DNA of 64,000 nucleotides, from positions 248,001 to 312,000 of the forward strand of contig JADLFM010000166.1 of NCBI GenBank assembly GCA_020845495.1, in the 5' to 3' direction. Positions 55,805 to 64,000 of this stretch are shown piece by piece (the stretch's first letter is position 1; the number at the start of each line of letters is the position of its first letter). Both the position numbers and the translations under genes were made by a program. The notes under the pieces were generated by a model. It was given only the letters and a program-made list of their open reading frames with translations. It had not been told where the DNA came from and did not search any database. The stretch is from Chloroflexota bacterium (GTDB lineage: Bacteria > Chloroflexota > UBA6077 > JACCZL01).

Positions 55805-55816
55805 CAGGGCTCGTTG

Positions 55817-55985
55817 CCCTCACTCCCGGCCCCGTTTCCCGCACGCGGGCGAAGGGGAGCAGACGGCGCGCTCGCTGAGCTTCCGAAGCCTCGCGCTCCG
55901 TACCTGGAGGCTGAACCTGGAGGCCGATCGGACCTCCCGTTCGTCTCTCCTCTCCCGCGTGCGGGAGAGGGGCCGGGGGTGAGGG
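55817..55985. repeat. Intergenic inverted repeat of the CCCTCACCCCCGGCCCC type
   Basis: 55817-55866 and 55938-55985 are imperfect inverted copies, each containing its own internal palindrome (CCCGCACGCGGG, CCCGCGTGCGGG). I remember near-identical GC-rich dyads scattered between genes in many bacterial genomes. It fills the gap between two convergent genes and may act as a bidirectional terminator. Confidence 0.7.
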
Positions 55986-55996
55986 GAAGCACAGCC

Positions 55997-57232
55997 TCAC
56001 ACTGAGGGCAGCGCGATTCCCAGGATCTCGGCCAGGGTCTGAAGCTCGCGACGCGCTGCCGAGAGCGGCCGGCCATCTCGGCGCGCTGCTTCGATAGCCT
56101 CGGCAAGGTCGCGCACGGCTTCGATAGCGGCGGGCGTGTTCAGGTCGTCGTCGAGGGCGGCCGTAAAGCGTGCCCGGAACGGGGTCGGGTCGAGCGGCTC
56201 GCCGGACGACGCATAGGCGCCGCCGCCGTCATACACCGGATGGTTCATCCCGGCCGCCCGGCGGAGCGTCGCCACCAGATCCTCGGCTTCCAGCAGCGCG
56301 CGGGGGCTCCACTCCAGCACGTCGCGGTAGCGAGCACTGGAGAGATAGAGCCGGATCGCCTCTGGACTGTGCTCCTTGAGCAGGTCGTGCACGAAGACCA
56401 TGTTTCCGAGCGACTTGCTCATCTTCTCGCCCTCCATCCGGAGCATCCCAACGTGCATCCAGACGCGGGCGAACGGCTTCTTACCGCTCCAGGCTTCAGA
56501 TTGGGCGATCTCGCTCTCATGGTGCGGGTACACCAGGTCGCCGCCGCCACCGTGGATGTCGATCTGCTCGCCGAGGTAGCGCATCGACATCGCAGAACAC
56601 TCGATGTGCCAACCCGGGCGGCCCGGCCCCCATGGGCTGACCCAGGTCGGTTCGCCGGGCTTCGCCGCCTGCCAGAGCAGGAAGTCAATGGGCGACTCTT
56701 TGCGCGGGTCGTCAGACGGGTCGCCGGTCTCGGTAAGCTTGACGGCCATCTCAGCCGGTGCAAGGCGGCTCAGCTTGCCGTAGTCTGGGTCACTCGCGAC
56801 CCGGAAGTAGACGTTGCCATCGACCTCGTAGGCGTGGCCGCGTGCGATCAGCGTCTCGATGATCTCGACCATCATCGGGATCTCCTCGGTCGCACGGGGA
56901 TACTTGATCGGCGGCCGAACGTTGAGCGCGTCGAGTGCTTCCTGGTGGATGCGGACGTAGCGGTTGCCAAGCTCATCCCAGCGCTCGCCGACCTCGCCGG
57001 CACGCCGAAGGATGTCGTTATCGATGTCGGTGATGTTCTGGAAGTACCGAACTCGGTAGCCGAGGTAGCGGAGGTAGCGGCCGAGCACGTCGAAGGAGAC
57101 GTAGCAGAACGCGTGGCCGAGATGGGTGGTGTCGTATGGCGTGACGCCACAGACGTACATCCGCACTTCGTCGCCGATCGGGCGAAACTCGTTGATCGTG
57201 CGTGACAACGTGTTGTAGAGCCGCAAGGCCAC
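55997..57232 (-). CDS. Short cysteinyl-tRNA synthetase-like ligase (CysRS or MshC-type)
   Basis: 411 residues from GTG 57232 (AAGGAG 8 nt upstream). Class I core with zinc-binding C-G, G-W-H-I-E-C-S and P-H-H-E-S-E, and K-M-S-K-S-L-G-N. It activates cysteine. The first motif reads V-T-P-Y-D-T-T-H-L-G-H-A, as in mycothiol ligase MshC, rather than the P-T-V-Y-D-x-x-H-I-G-N-A of CysRS. The chain ends soon after the D-D-D-L-N-T-P helix, lacking the usual ~50-60-residue anticodon end. Either a minimal CysRS or an amino-sugar ligase; no other thiol-pathway gene is present here. Confidence 0.8.
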   Translation of the reverse strand: MALRLYNTLSRTINEFRPIGDEVRMYVCGVTPYDTTHLGHAFCYVSFDVLGRYLRYLGYRVRYFQNITDIDNDILRRAGEVGERWDELGNRYVRIHQEALDALNVRPPIKYPRATEEIPMMVEIIETLIARGHAYEVDGNVYFRVASDPDYGKLSRLAPAEMAVKLTETGDPSDDPRKESPIDFLLWQAAKPGEPTWVSPWGPGRPGWHIECSAMSMRYLGEQIDIHGGGGDLVYPHHESEIAQSEAWSGKKPFARVWMHVGMLRMEGEKMSKSLGNMVFVHDLLKEHSPEAIRLYLSSARYRDVLEWSPRALLEAEDLVATLRRAAGMNHPVYDGGGAYASSGEPLDPTPFRARFTAALDDDLNTPAAIEAVRDLAEAIEAARRDGRPLSAARRELQTLAEILGIALPSV

Positions 57233-57297
57233 GGGTTTCACTCCTTCTCGGACAGTGCCTCTGGGCATTGTAGGTCAGCCAGCCACCTGGTGTCGGA

Positions 57298-57729
57298 ATG
57301 GCAGCGGACCCTCGACCTCAGAACTCGGCGGCGACTCCTCTGGGCCAGTCAGTTGGGCCGGAGCAACTGGCCGTGCTACGGTTCCAGGTGGAGACTACTT
57401 TGGAGGGGCTTGTGGACGGCATCGCGCACAATCAGAGCGAAGGGTCGGGGCCGCGCTTCGGCGCCCGGCCGACGTTCGGCATGGCTCGCGACCAGAGCCG
57501 CCGGATCGAGATCGCCTTCGCGCTGAAGCAGGGTGGCATGCTGACGGTCGTCGAAGAGTTGGATGACGCGGTCTCAGAAGAGGTCATCACCCAGTTCGGC
57601 GAGCAGTTGGCCCAGGACGTCGCGAAAGGCGCACCGCGCACCTTTTCAGACGGCTGGCACAACAGCGGTCAGCGAGCCTGGGTCAACCTGGGCGACGTGG
57701 TGGCGTTCTCGCTTCGACCGGCCCGCTAG
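57298..57729 (+). CDS. Hypothetical protein
   Basis: 143 residues, ATG 57298 with a weak ribosome site. Mixed alpha/beta, soluble; no family recognised. Contains F-G-x-R-P-T-F-G-M-A-R-D and E-V-I-T-Q-F-G-E-Q-L-A. Followed at 21 nt by the DUF6062 gene, suggesting co-transcription. Codon pattern and continuous order of secondary structure make it credible. Confidence 0.6.
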   Translation: MAADPRPQNSAATPLGQSVGPEQLAVLRFQVETTLEGLVDGIAHNQSEGSGPRFGARPTFGMARDQSRRIEIAFALKQGGMLTVVEELDDAVSEEVITQFGEQLAQDVAKGAPRTFSDGWHNSGQRAWVNLGDVVAFSLRPAR

Positions 57730-57750
57730 GTCGAGAGCACTCCGTACCTG

Positions 57751-58446
57751 ATGACGAGCCGTAAGCCTCGGCGCCACGCCGGCGAGCACGACCTTCTCGA
57801 CGCCTTCGATCAGCCGGGCTGTCCAGTCTGCCGGCTGGCATCCGAGGCGGTCGACGCCTACATGACGTCCGTGTGTTACGAGCAGGTCAACGACCTCGAT
57901 CTGCGCGAGCAGTTACGGCAGCGGGGCGGCTTCTGCCGCCCGCACGCCTACCGCTTCCTACGCCAGCCGCTCGGACAACTTGCCTCTGCCATCGTTTACC
58001 GCGACGTGCTCAATACCGCGCGCAAGCGGATCGCCGCAACAGTCAGCAAACGGTCCTCGCTCCTGTCGGGGCTGTTCGGGGGCCGGGCAGCGCGGCGAGA
58101 CGAGCCACCGCGTACGCGCTGCCCGGGCTGTGAAGTCCAGTTCGAGGCCGAGGAGCGCCACCTCGGGACACTCACCGACCGGCTGACGCGTGACGACGTT
58201 CTGGAGCGGTATCAGCGGTCGGACGGGCTGTGCCTGCCTCACCTCGAACGAGCCCTCATCCGCGATAGTGACGGCTCGCGCCGACTGGCCGACGCGGCAC
58301 TCGCGAGCCTTGAAGCGATGGTCGCAGACCTCGACGAGTACATCCGCAAGCACGATTACCGCTTCCAGACGCCGGTTTGGGATGGCAACGAGGACGCGCC
58401 AGAGCGGGGCGTGCAGCGAGCTGTCGGGCAGCGCGCCGAGCCATAG
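57751..58446 (+). CDS. DUF6062-like double-Cys-motif protein
   Basis: 231 residues with an internal repeat: C24-P-V-C27 then G-F-C-R-P-H-A in the first half, and C-P-G-C then G-L-C-L-P-H-L in the second. Each half could bind a metal. Such proteins (DUF6062) occur in Chloroflexota and Firmicutes with no known function. Starts 21 nt after the previous gene. Confidence 0.75.
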   Translation: MTSRKPRRHAGEHDLLDAFDQPGCPVCRLASEAVDAYMTSVCYEQVNDLDLREQLRQRGGFCRPHAYRFLRQPLGQLASAIVYRDVLNTARKRIAATVSKRSSLLSGLFGGRAARRDEPPRTRCPGCEVQFEAEERHLGTLTDRLTRDDVLERYQRSDGLCLPHLERALIRDSDGSRRLADAALASLEAMVADLDEYIRKHDYRFQTPVWDGNEDAPERGVQRAVGQRAEP

Positions 58447-58533
58447 GACGGCGTCCACCGCCTGCGTACGCGTCCGCCGCTCCCGTTCACCACTCCAGTT
58501 GGCAGGGGCTGGCATGAGAGCGGAGCCGTCTGG

Positions 58534-59298
58534 CTAGCGAGCCGGCTCTTCCTGGATCGGTGCGGCTGTCGCCGGGCGGCGGTTATCGAGCAGGCTCAGC
58601 GCGGTGTAGATTGCGCCAAGCGCGACGACCGCCTGTGGAACCGGCCCCAGGATGATCGCCACGGTCGGGATTGTCAGCAACAGCGTCGTCCATCGGAGCG
58701 CCTCGGGGAGCCGCCGAACGGTCGGCATGATCACTCGTGAGAGCTTGACGAAGCGTACTCGGCAGACCATCAGGAGCGACATCACGAGCGTCAGCGCGGC
58801 CAACGCGGGCCAGGGCCAGTCGCCGCTCAGATACGCGAGGTACGCGAGCGCGGTCTGGATGCCCCCGGCCACCGTGATCGGCATACCCCTGAAGTCACGA
58901 ACTGGCTCAGCGACGTTGAAGAGCGCCAGCCGCCAGGCGCCGCACAGGACGAAGACGAGCGAAACCAGCCCGACGACCACCCCGGACGCACCAACCTGGC
59001 TCTGGTAGGTCAGGAAGGCCGGCGTCACCCCGAACGAGACGAGGTCAGCCAGCGAGTCGAGCTCCTTCCCGAAGGGGCTGCCATGGCCAGCCATCCGGGC
59101 CAGCGCTCCGTCAAAGAAGTCGAGCACCATCGCCAGGAAGATCAGGCTGACGGCGTGGTTCGGCCGCCCTTCCAGCGCCAGCAGCAAGCCTGCGAAGCCG
59201 CAGCCAAGATTCGTAAACGTCAGCAGGTGGGCAAGCACGCCGCCCCGCCGGGCGACCCGTCGCTTCCAACCTCGTCGCTCCATCCGCTTGCCTCGCAT
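58534..59298 (-). CDS. pssA: CDP-diacylglycerol--serine O-phosphatidyltransferase
   Basis: Membrane CDP-alcohol phosphotransferase making phosphatidylserine. 254 residues, about seven helices. The catalytic D-x2-D-G-x-A-R-x8-G-x3-D-x3-D motif is complete (D-F-F-D-G-A-L-A-R ... G-K-E-L-D-S-L-A-D). Last gene of pbp1A-psd-pssA; psd uses its product. Confidence 0.93.
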   Translation of the reverse strand: MRGKRMERRGWKRRVARRGGVLAHLLTFTNLGCGFAGLLLALEGRPNHAVSLIFLAMVLDFFDGALARMAGHGSPFGKELDSLADLVSFGVTPAFLTYQSQVGASGVVVGLVSLVFVLCGAWRLALFNVAEPVRDFRGMPITVAGGIQTALAYLAYLSGDWPWPALAALTLVMSLLMVCRVRFVKLSRVIMPTVRRLPEALRWTTLLLTIPTVAIILGPVPQAVVALGAIYTALSLLDNRRPATAAPIQEEPAR

Positions 59299-59379
59299 GT
59301 CCTCGCCGGCGGGTCAGGCGCCATCTCGAGCGCCGACCATCCCCTGCGTGCGGCCGTCTGTTTGACCGCTGCCCCTATG

Positions 59380-60060
59380 TTACCGCCAGCGCGCAAGGGG
59401 TGTCTCGCCCCCGACGACGTGTTGACCCGTCACCACCAGCGGAGTGGCCGCGTCGAGTGGCACAACCAGGTCCGTTCGAGACCCGAAGGTAATCATGCCA
59501 AGTTTCTGCCCGGCCGCCACACGCTCGCCCTCACCGACCCAGCCGACAATCCGTCGTGCGAGCAGGCCGGCAACCTGAACCACGAGCACTCGGCCACGCT
59601 CGGTCATCAGCCCGACCTCGCGCCGACGATTGCCATGCGAGCGTTCGAAGTGCATGGCAGGCGCAAATCCTGTCCCAAGCTCCCGCACCGCCTCCACCGT
59701 GCCCTCGACCGGGCTGCGGTTGACGTGGACGTCCAACAGCGAGAGGAAAATGCTGATTCGGTGGCTAGGGTGGCCAACGTACCAGGGTTCGTCGACCCGA
59801 TCGACGCCAATGATGGTGCCGTCTGCTGGAGCGTACAGCAGCGCCGGGTCCGCCTCCAGGCGACGGACCGGGTCTCGGAAGAACGCCGCGATGCCTCCCG
59901 CCAGCGCGAGCGCGGCCAGTCCAGCCAGGCGTCGCCAGCGCCAGAGAGGGGCTGCGGCCAGGGCAAGCCCGAGCACATATGGCAGCCCTTCGCGGGCAGT
60001 ACCAAGGGCCGGCGGATCGCTCGCTCGACAGGTGGGTCGGTACGACAAGAGCGGCATCAT
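59380..60060 (-). CDS. psd: Phosphatidylserine decarboxylase, short form
   Basis: Converts phosphatidylserine to phosphatidylethanolamine. 226 residues, the short soluble-like form with an N-terminal hydrophobic segment. The pyruvoyl-forming site is F-G-S-R near residue 190, where the chain self-cleaves before Ser; D-V-H-V-N-R-S-P upstream is conserved. Next to pssA, so the pair forms PE. Confidence 0.92.
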   Translation of the reverse strand: MMPLLSYRPTCRASDPPALGTAREGLPYVLGLALAAAPLWRWRRLAGLAALALAGGIAAFFRDPVRRLEADPALLYAPADGTIIGVDRVDEPWYVGHPSHRISIFLSLLDVHVNRSPVEGTVEAVRELGTGFAPAMHFERSHGNRRREVGLMTERGRVLVVQVAGLLARRIVGWVGEGERVAAGQKLGMITFGSRTDLVVPLDAATPLVVTGQHVVGGETPLARWR

Positions 60061-60097
60061 GACCTCGGCGAAGTGTACACGGGGCGGGGAACGCCAC

Positions 60098-62812
60098 TCA
60101 TCGGGGACGCGGCGTCGGTGCGACGTTCGTCGGGCGGACGGGGGCCGGCGAAGGGCGGCTGAGCGGTGGTGTCGGCGCGGTCCGCACTGGTGGTGTCGCT
60201 CCTGGCGGAGCTGGCGGGGGAACAGGTGGGACCACTGGCTGCGCCGGTGCCGGCGTGGGGGCCGGGCCGAAGAGCGACGGCAGGCGTGGCGGGGTCAGGC
60301 CCGGCGACGGGGAGGGCTGTGGCGTCGGCGTTGGCTGCCCGACAGTCACCGGGCTGGTTTGCTGAATCGAGTTACCGAGGCTGTCGTAGATGGTCAGCCT
60401 GAGTGTGTAGCGGCCGGACGGGAACCCCTGAGTATCCCAGACACCCAGCAGCGCGTGGTCGACGCCCTCCCGCCGTCCATCGGTGATTTTGGTCCAGACA
60501 GCCGGCGCCTCCCCGGCGCCGACCTCCAGATCCAGGTGGTGGAAATCGTCGAACATGGCCGAGCCGGTCACCTGGACGATTCCGCTCACCGGCACCTGAG
60601 TGCCGGGCGCGTCGATCTCGGCGACACGCACCCCCTGATAGACGTCGTCGCAGCGCTGGGTTGGTGGAGCAGGGAAGCCATTATGAGCGCCCCAGGCGGT
60701 GTACGGCTCGGGGAAGACCACGAACACCTTGCGCTCGCGGGCGTTCGCCGGCACGGCGTCGAAGGCAAGCTTGCCGTTCACCTTACAGACGTCGACGGCG
60801 CGGTGGAGGTCGTCTGGCCTGCTCGGCCGGTCGCTCGCCGCAAACAGTTCCGTCACCCGTTTGGGGCAGTCTGGCGTGGGGAGAAGCCCCGACAACTGGC
60901 AAACCTCTTGCTCGACCACGCCTTCCGGCCGCACGAAGTCGCGCGGCGGCGACCCGGCGAGAGCAGCTTCCATGAACGCGTGCCAGATTTTGCCGGCGCC
61001 AGCCGCTCCGAGCACGTCGCGCATCGGGCTGCCGTCGCTGTTCCCCACCCACACTCCCGTCACCAGATCCGGGGTGTAGCCGATGACCCAGGAATCGCGA
61101 AAATCGTCAGTGCTGCCGGTCTTGGCAGCGGCCGGACGGGACAGCTTCAGCGGACTGTTCGGGCCGTACGTCTCGGCGCGCGCCGCGTTGTCGGAGAGGA
61201 TGTTGGTGATGAGGTAGCTGAGGCCGGGGTCGACGAGTTGGCGTGGCGGCAGCGCCTTCTGCTGATACAGGACATCGCCTCGACCATTCTTGATCTCCAA
61301 AATCGAGACCGGCTCGAAGAAGCGGGTGTGCGTCGCGCTGTCCTGGGTGCCGAGCGGCAGGCCGGTCTGCGCGCCATTGTTGGCGAACGCGGTGTAGGCA
61401 AACGTCAGGTCGAGGAGCGTGACCTCGCCACCCCCGAGCGTGACGGACAACCCGTAGCGGCTCGGGTCGCGCAGGCCGGTGATGCCGAGGCGATGGGCGG
61501 TCGAAAGCATCGCATCGATCCCGACTTCTTCGAGGACTTTGACGGCCGGCACGTTTAGCGAGTTGCCGAGCGCCTTGCGAATGGTGGTCGGGCCACGGAA
61601 TTTCTGGTCGTAGTTGAGCGGAGTGTAGGTGCCGCCGAACGTCGTCGGGACGTCCATGACCAGCGTGGCCGGCGCGTAGTGCAGCTTGTCGAAGGCGGTC
61701 AGGTAGGTGAATGGCTTGAGCGTCGAACCGGGCTGACGGTCGGCCAGCGTGACGTTTACCTGGCCAGAGATCGCCTCGTCGTTGTAATCGACGCTGCCGA
61801 CCATCGCCAGGATCTCGCCCGTGGCCGGGTCGATCGCGACGAGTGCGGCATTGGTCGCGTTTCGCTCGCGAAGGTCGTCGATGCTCGACTTCGCGGTTTC
61901 CTCAGCGATCGTCTGGAGCCGCACGTCGAGCGACGTCCGGATTTGAAGCCCCTCACGAAACAGCGTGTCGGCCGGGTAGCTCTTCTCGAGCACGGCCCGG
62001 ATGAAGTCGACGAAGTGGGGCGCGACGACCTCGGCGCGGCGCTCGCGGGGTCGCAGCGCGATCGTCTTGGTGCGCGCAGTGTCGGCCTCGGCCTGACTGA
62101 TGAGGTTGTGCTTCACCATCTGTTCGAGGACGTAGTCCTGGCGCTCGCGGGCCGCATCGGGGTGCAGATACGGGTCGTAGGCCGAGGGCGCCTGAGGCAG
62201 CCCGGCGATGAAGGTCAGTTGCGACAGGTCGAGGTCGCTCACCGAGATGCCGAAGTAGGTCTGCGCGGCAGCCTCGACACCGTAGGCCAGGTTTCCGTAG
62301 TAGACCTCGTTCAGGTACAGCTCGAGGATACGGTCCTTCGGGTAGCGGCGGCTGACCTCCCAGGCGAGGATGGCCTCTTTGATCTTGCGGTCTGGCGTTT
62401 GCTCGGGCGTCAGCAGGGTGTTCTTGACAAGCTGCTGGGTGATCGTGCTGGCGCCCGAGACGATCTCACGCCCGCGGAGGTTCTGATACAAGGCCCGCAG
62501 GATCGCTACGACGTCGAAGCCGGGGTGTTGGTAGAAGTTGGCGTCTTCGGCGGCGATCGTCGCATTGCGCAGCCCGACTGGGATCCTGGACAGCGGAACC
62601 ACGGTGCGGCGGCCGCCGTTCGGGTCGTTGAACTCACTCAGCACGACGCCGTTGCGATCGAGGATGCGCGCCGTCTGGAACACCCGTCGGCGGTCGAGCT
62701 GGGTGTAGTCGGGGAGATCTTGCACGTAATGGGCGTAGACACCGACGAGCCCGAGGAACGCCAGCGACGCCATGAACGCGACGATAAGGGTCGTCCACAG
62801 GAAGAAGCGCAT
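60098..62812 (-). CDS. Class A penicillin-binding protein (PBP1A)
   Basis: Bifunctional peptidoglycan glycosyltransferase/transpeptidase, 904 residues. N-terminal anchor (3-28), GT51 domain with A-A-E-D-A-N-F-Y-Q-H and G-A-S-T-I-T-Q-Q, transpeptidase domain with the catalytic G-S-T-L-K-P near 370, S-L-N, and K-T-G-S. After residue ~680 comes an Ig-like domain and, from ~840, a Pro-rich tail with P-T-P repeats. ATG 62812. Upstream of psd and pssA by 37 nt. Confidence 0.94.
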   Translation of the reverse strand: MRFFLWTTLIVAFMASLAFLGLVGVYAHYVQDLPDYTQLDRRRVFQTARILDRNGVVLSEFNDPNGGRRTVVPLSRIPVGLRNATIAAEDANFYQHPGFDVVAILRALYQNLRGREIVSGASTITQQLVKNTLLTPEQTPDRKIKEAILAWEVSRRYPKDRILELYLNEVYYGNLAYGVEAAAQTYFGISVSDLDLSQLTFIAGLPQAPSAYDPYLHPDAARERQDYVLEQMVKHNLISQAEADTARTKTIALRPRERRAEVVAPHFVDFIRAVLEKSYPADTLFREGLQIRTSLDVRLQTIAEETAKSSIDDLRERNATNAALVAIDPATGEILAMVGSVDYNDEAISGQVNVTLADRQPGSTLKPFTYLTAFDKLHYAPATLVMDVPTTFGGTYTPLNYDQKFRGPTTIRKALGNSLNVPAVKVLEEVGIDAMLSTAHRLGITGLRDPSRYGLSVTLGGGEVTLLDLTFAYTAFANNGAQTGLPLGTQDSATHTRFFEPVSILEIKNGRGDVLYQQKALPPRQLVDPGLSYLITNILSDNAARAETYGPNSPLKLSRPAAAKTGSTDDFRDSWVIGYTPDLVTGVWVGNSDGSPMRDVLGAAGAGKIWHAFMEAALAGSPPRDFVRPEGVVEQEVCQLSGLLPTPDCPKRVTELFAASDRPSRPDDLHRAVDVCKVNGKLAFDAVPANARERKVFVVFPEPYTAWGAHNGFPAPPTQRCDDVYQGVRVAEIDAPGTQVPVSGIVQVTGSAMFDDFHHLDLEVGAGEAPAVWTKITDGRREGVDHALLGVWDTQGFPSGRYTLRLTIYDSLGNSIQQTSPVTVGQPTPTPQPSPSPGLTPPRLPSLFGPAPTPAPAQPVVPPVPPPAPPGATPPVRTAPTPPLSRPSPAPVRPTNVAPTPRPR

Positions 62813-62853
62813 GGAATCCGCGCCGGACGGTCGGGGCGCTGAAAGGCTGCGGG

Positions 62854-62862
62854 ATTGTACCA
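62854..62862 (-). promoter_or_regulatory. Extended -10 element upstream of pbp1A
   Basis: Minus strand TGGTACAAT, matching TG-N-TATAAT at 5 of 6. No -35 seen. Start near 62847, about 35 nt before the ATG. Confidence 0.45.
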
Positions 62863-62939
62863 GGATGTCTGCGCGCGGGCCCCTGTTTCGCGGTTACTTC
62901 CTGCCAGGCCTACCTGGGGAGACGGGCTCGCCACGAGCC

Positions 62940-62975
62940 GACGAACGCCCCTCGGAGGTCCGAGGGGCGTTCGTC
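62940..62975 (-). terminator. Strong hairpin after groEL
   Basis: GACGAACGCCCCTCGGA (62940-62956) pairs perfectly with 62959-62975. It lies 45 nt after the groEL stop. No U-run follows on the minus strand, but stem strength and position fit a terminator. Confidence 0.65.
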
Positions 62976-63020
62976 CAGATGCACGCGTAGCCAGGCGTTG
63001 GCCTGGCTGAGGCCGCGACC

Positions 63021-64000
<980 letters not shown>

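Overview
The window is about 65% GC, gene-dense and core-genome in character. It contains no rRNA, tRNA, CRISPR array, phage block or intact insertion sequence that I could find. The flavour suggests a Chloroflexota bacterium, possibly near Thermomicrobia/Sphaerobacterales: an aberrant IleRS, a three-domain IspG, a MurE without the diaminopimelate signature, DUF6062 and Gmad2 proteins, a PBP1A with a long Pro-rich tail, and no LPS genes. This placement is inference from gene style, not from a marker search.

Layout. 1-7167 (+): end of a MobA-like gene, then ileS-lspA and rluD-gltX, each pair with a 4-nt stop/start overlap. 7214-9101 (-): rplU-rpmA-rpmE-DUF1385, with a candidate promoter and a hairpin at the likely 5' end of the mRNA. 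9390-18385 (-): two runs of envelope and chromosome genes (uracil-DNA glycosylase, ftsK, a GT-C enzyme and a GT2 enzyme that appears to start at CTG; then a YfhO-type protein and scpB). 18718-25548 (+): acyl-CoA genes (CoA-transferase, FlK-like thioesterase, enoyl-CoA hydratase), a zinc-ribbon membrane protein, ribonuclease Z and an MFS transporter. 26611-28650: ispG.

28843-35283 is the most unusual part. A secreted alpha/beta hydrolase that has lost its nucleophile is divergent from a small leader-peptide-like protein. That protein is followed by a 752-residue fusion of a PqqD/RRE-like domain, an M50-type membrane core with a degenerate zinc motif, and two cyclic-nucleotide-binding domains. 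An orphan E1-alpha dehydrogenase subunit and a GT39-type enzyme come next. I read this as a possible RiPP-like or signal-gated membrane system.

35451-48855: a putative lipoprotein glycoside hydrolase, map/coaE (divergent), a C45 acyltransferase, a PHP phosphoesterase, uvrC/murE (divergent), a J-like membrane protein, and thrB-lysC for aspartate-family amino acids. 48856-55985 is more accessory: small hypothetical genes, a repeated gene tail, an 85-bp element with terminal inverted repeats, a double ABC exporter whose promoter carries a perfect palindrome, a lower-GC GIY-YIG nuclease and a Gmad2 protein. 55997-64000: a short CysRS/MshC-like ligase, two hypothetical/DUF genes, the cell-envelope run pbp1A-psd-pssA, and the 3' part of groEL.

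Several start codons are revised from the longest open frame on the basis of Shine-Dalgarno spacing. Three intergenic regions carry short tandem repeats, two of them with the same 17-bp period.
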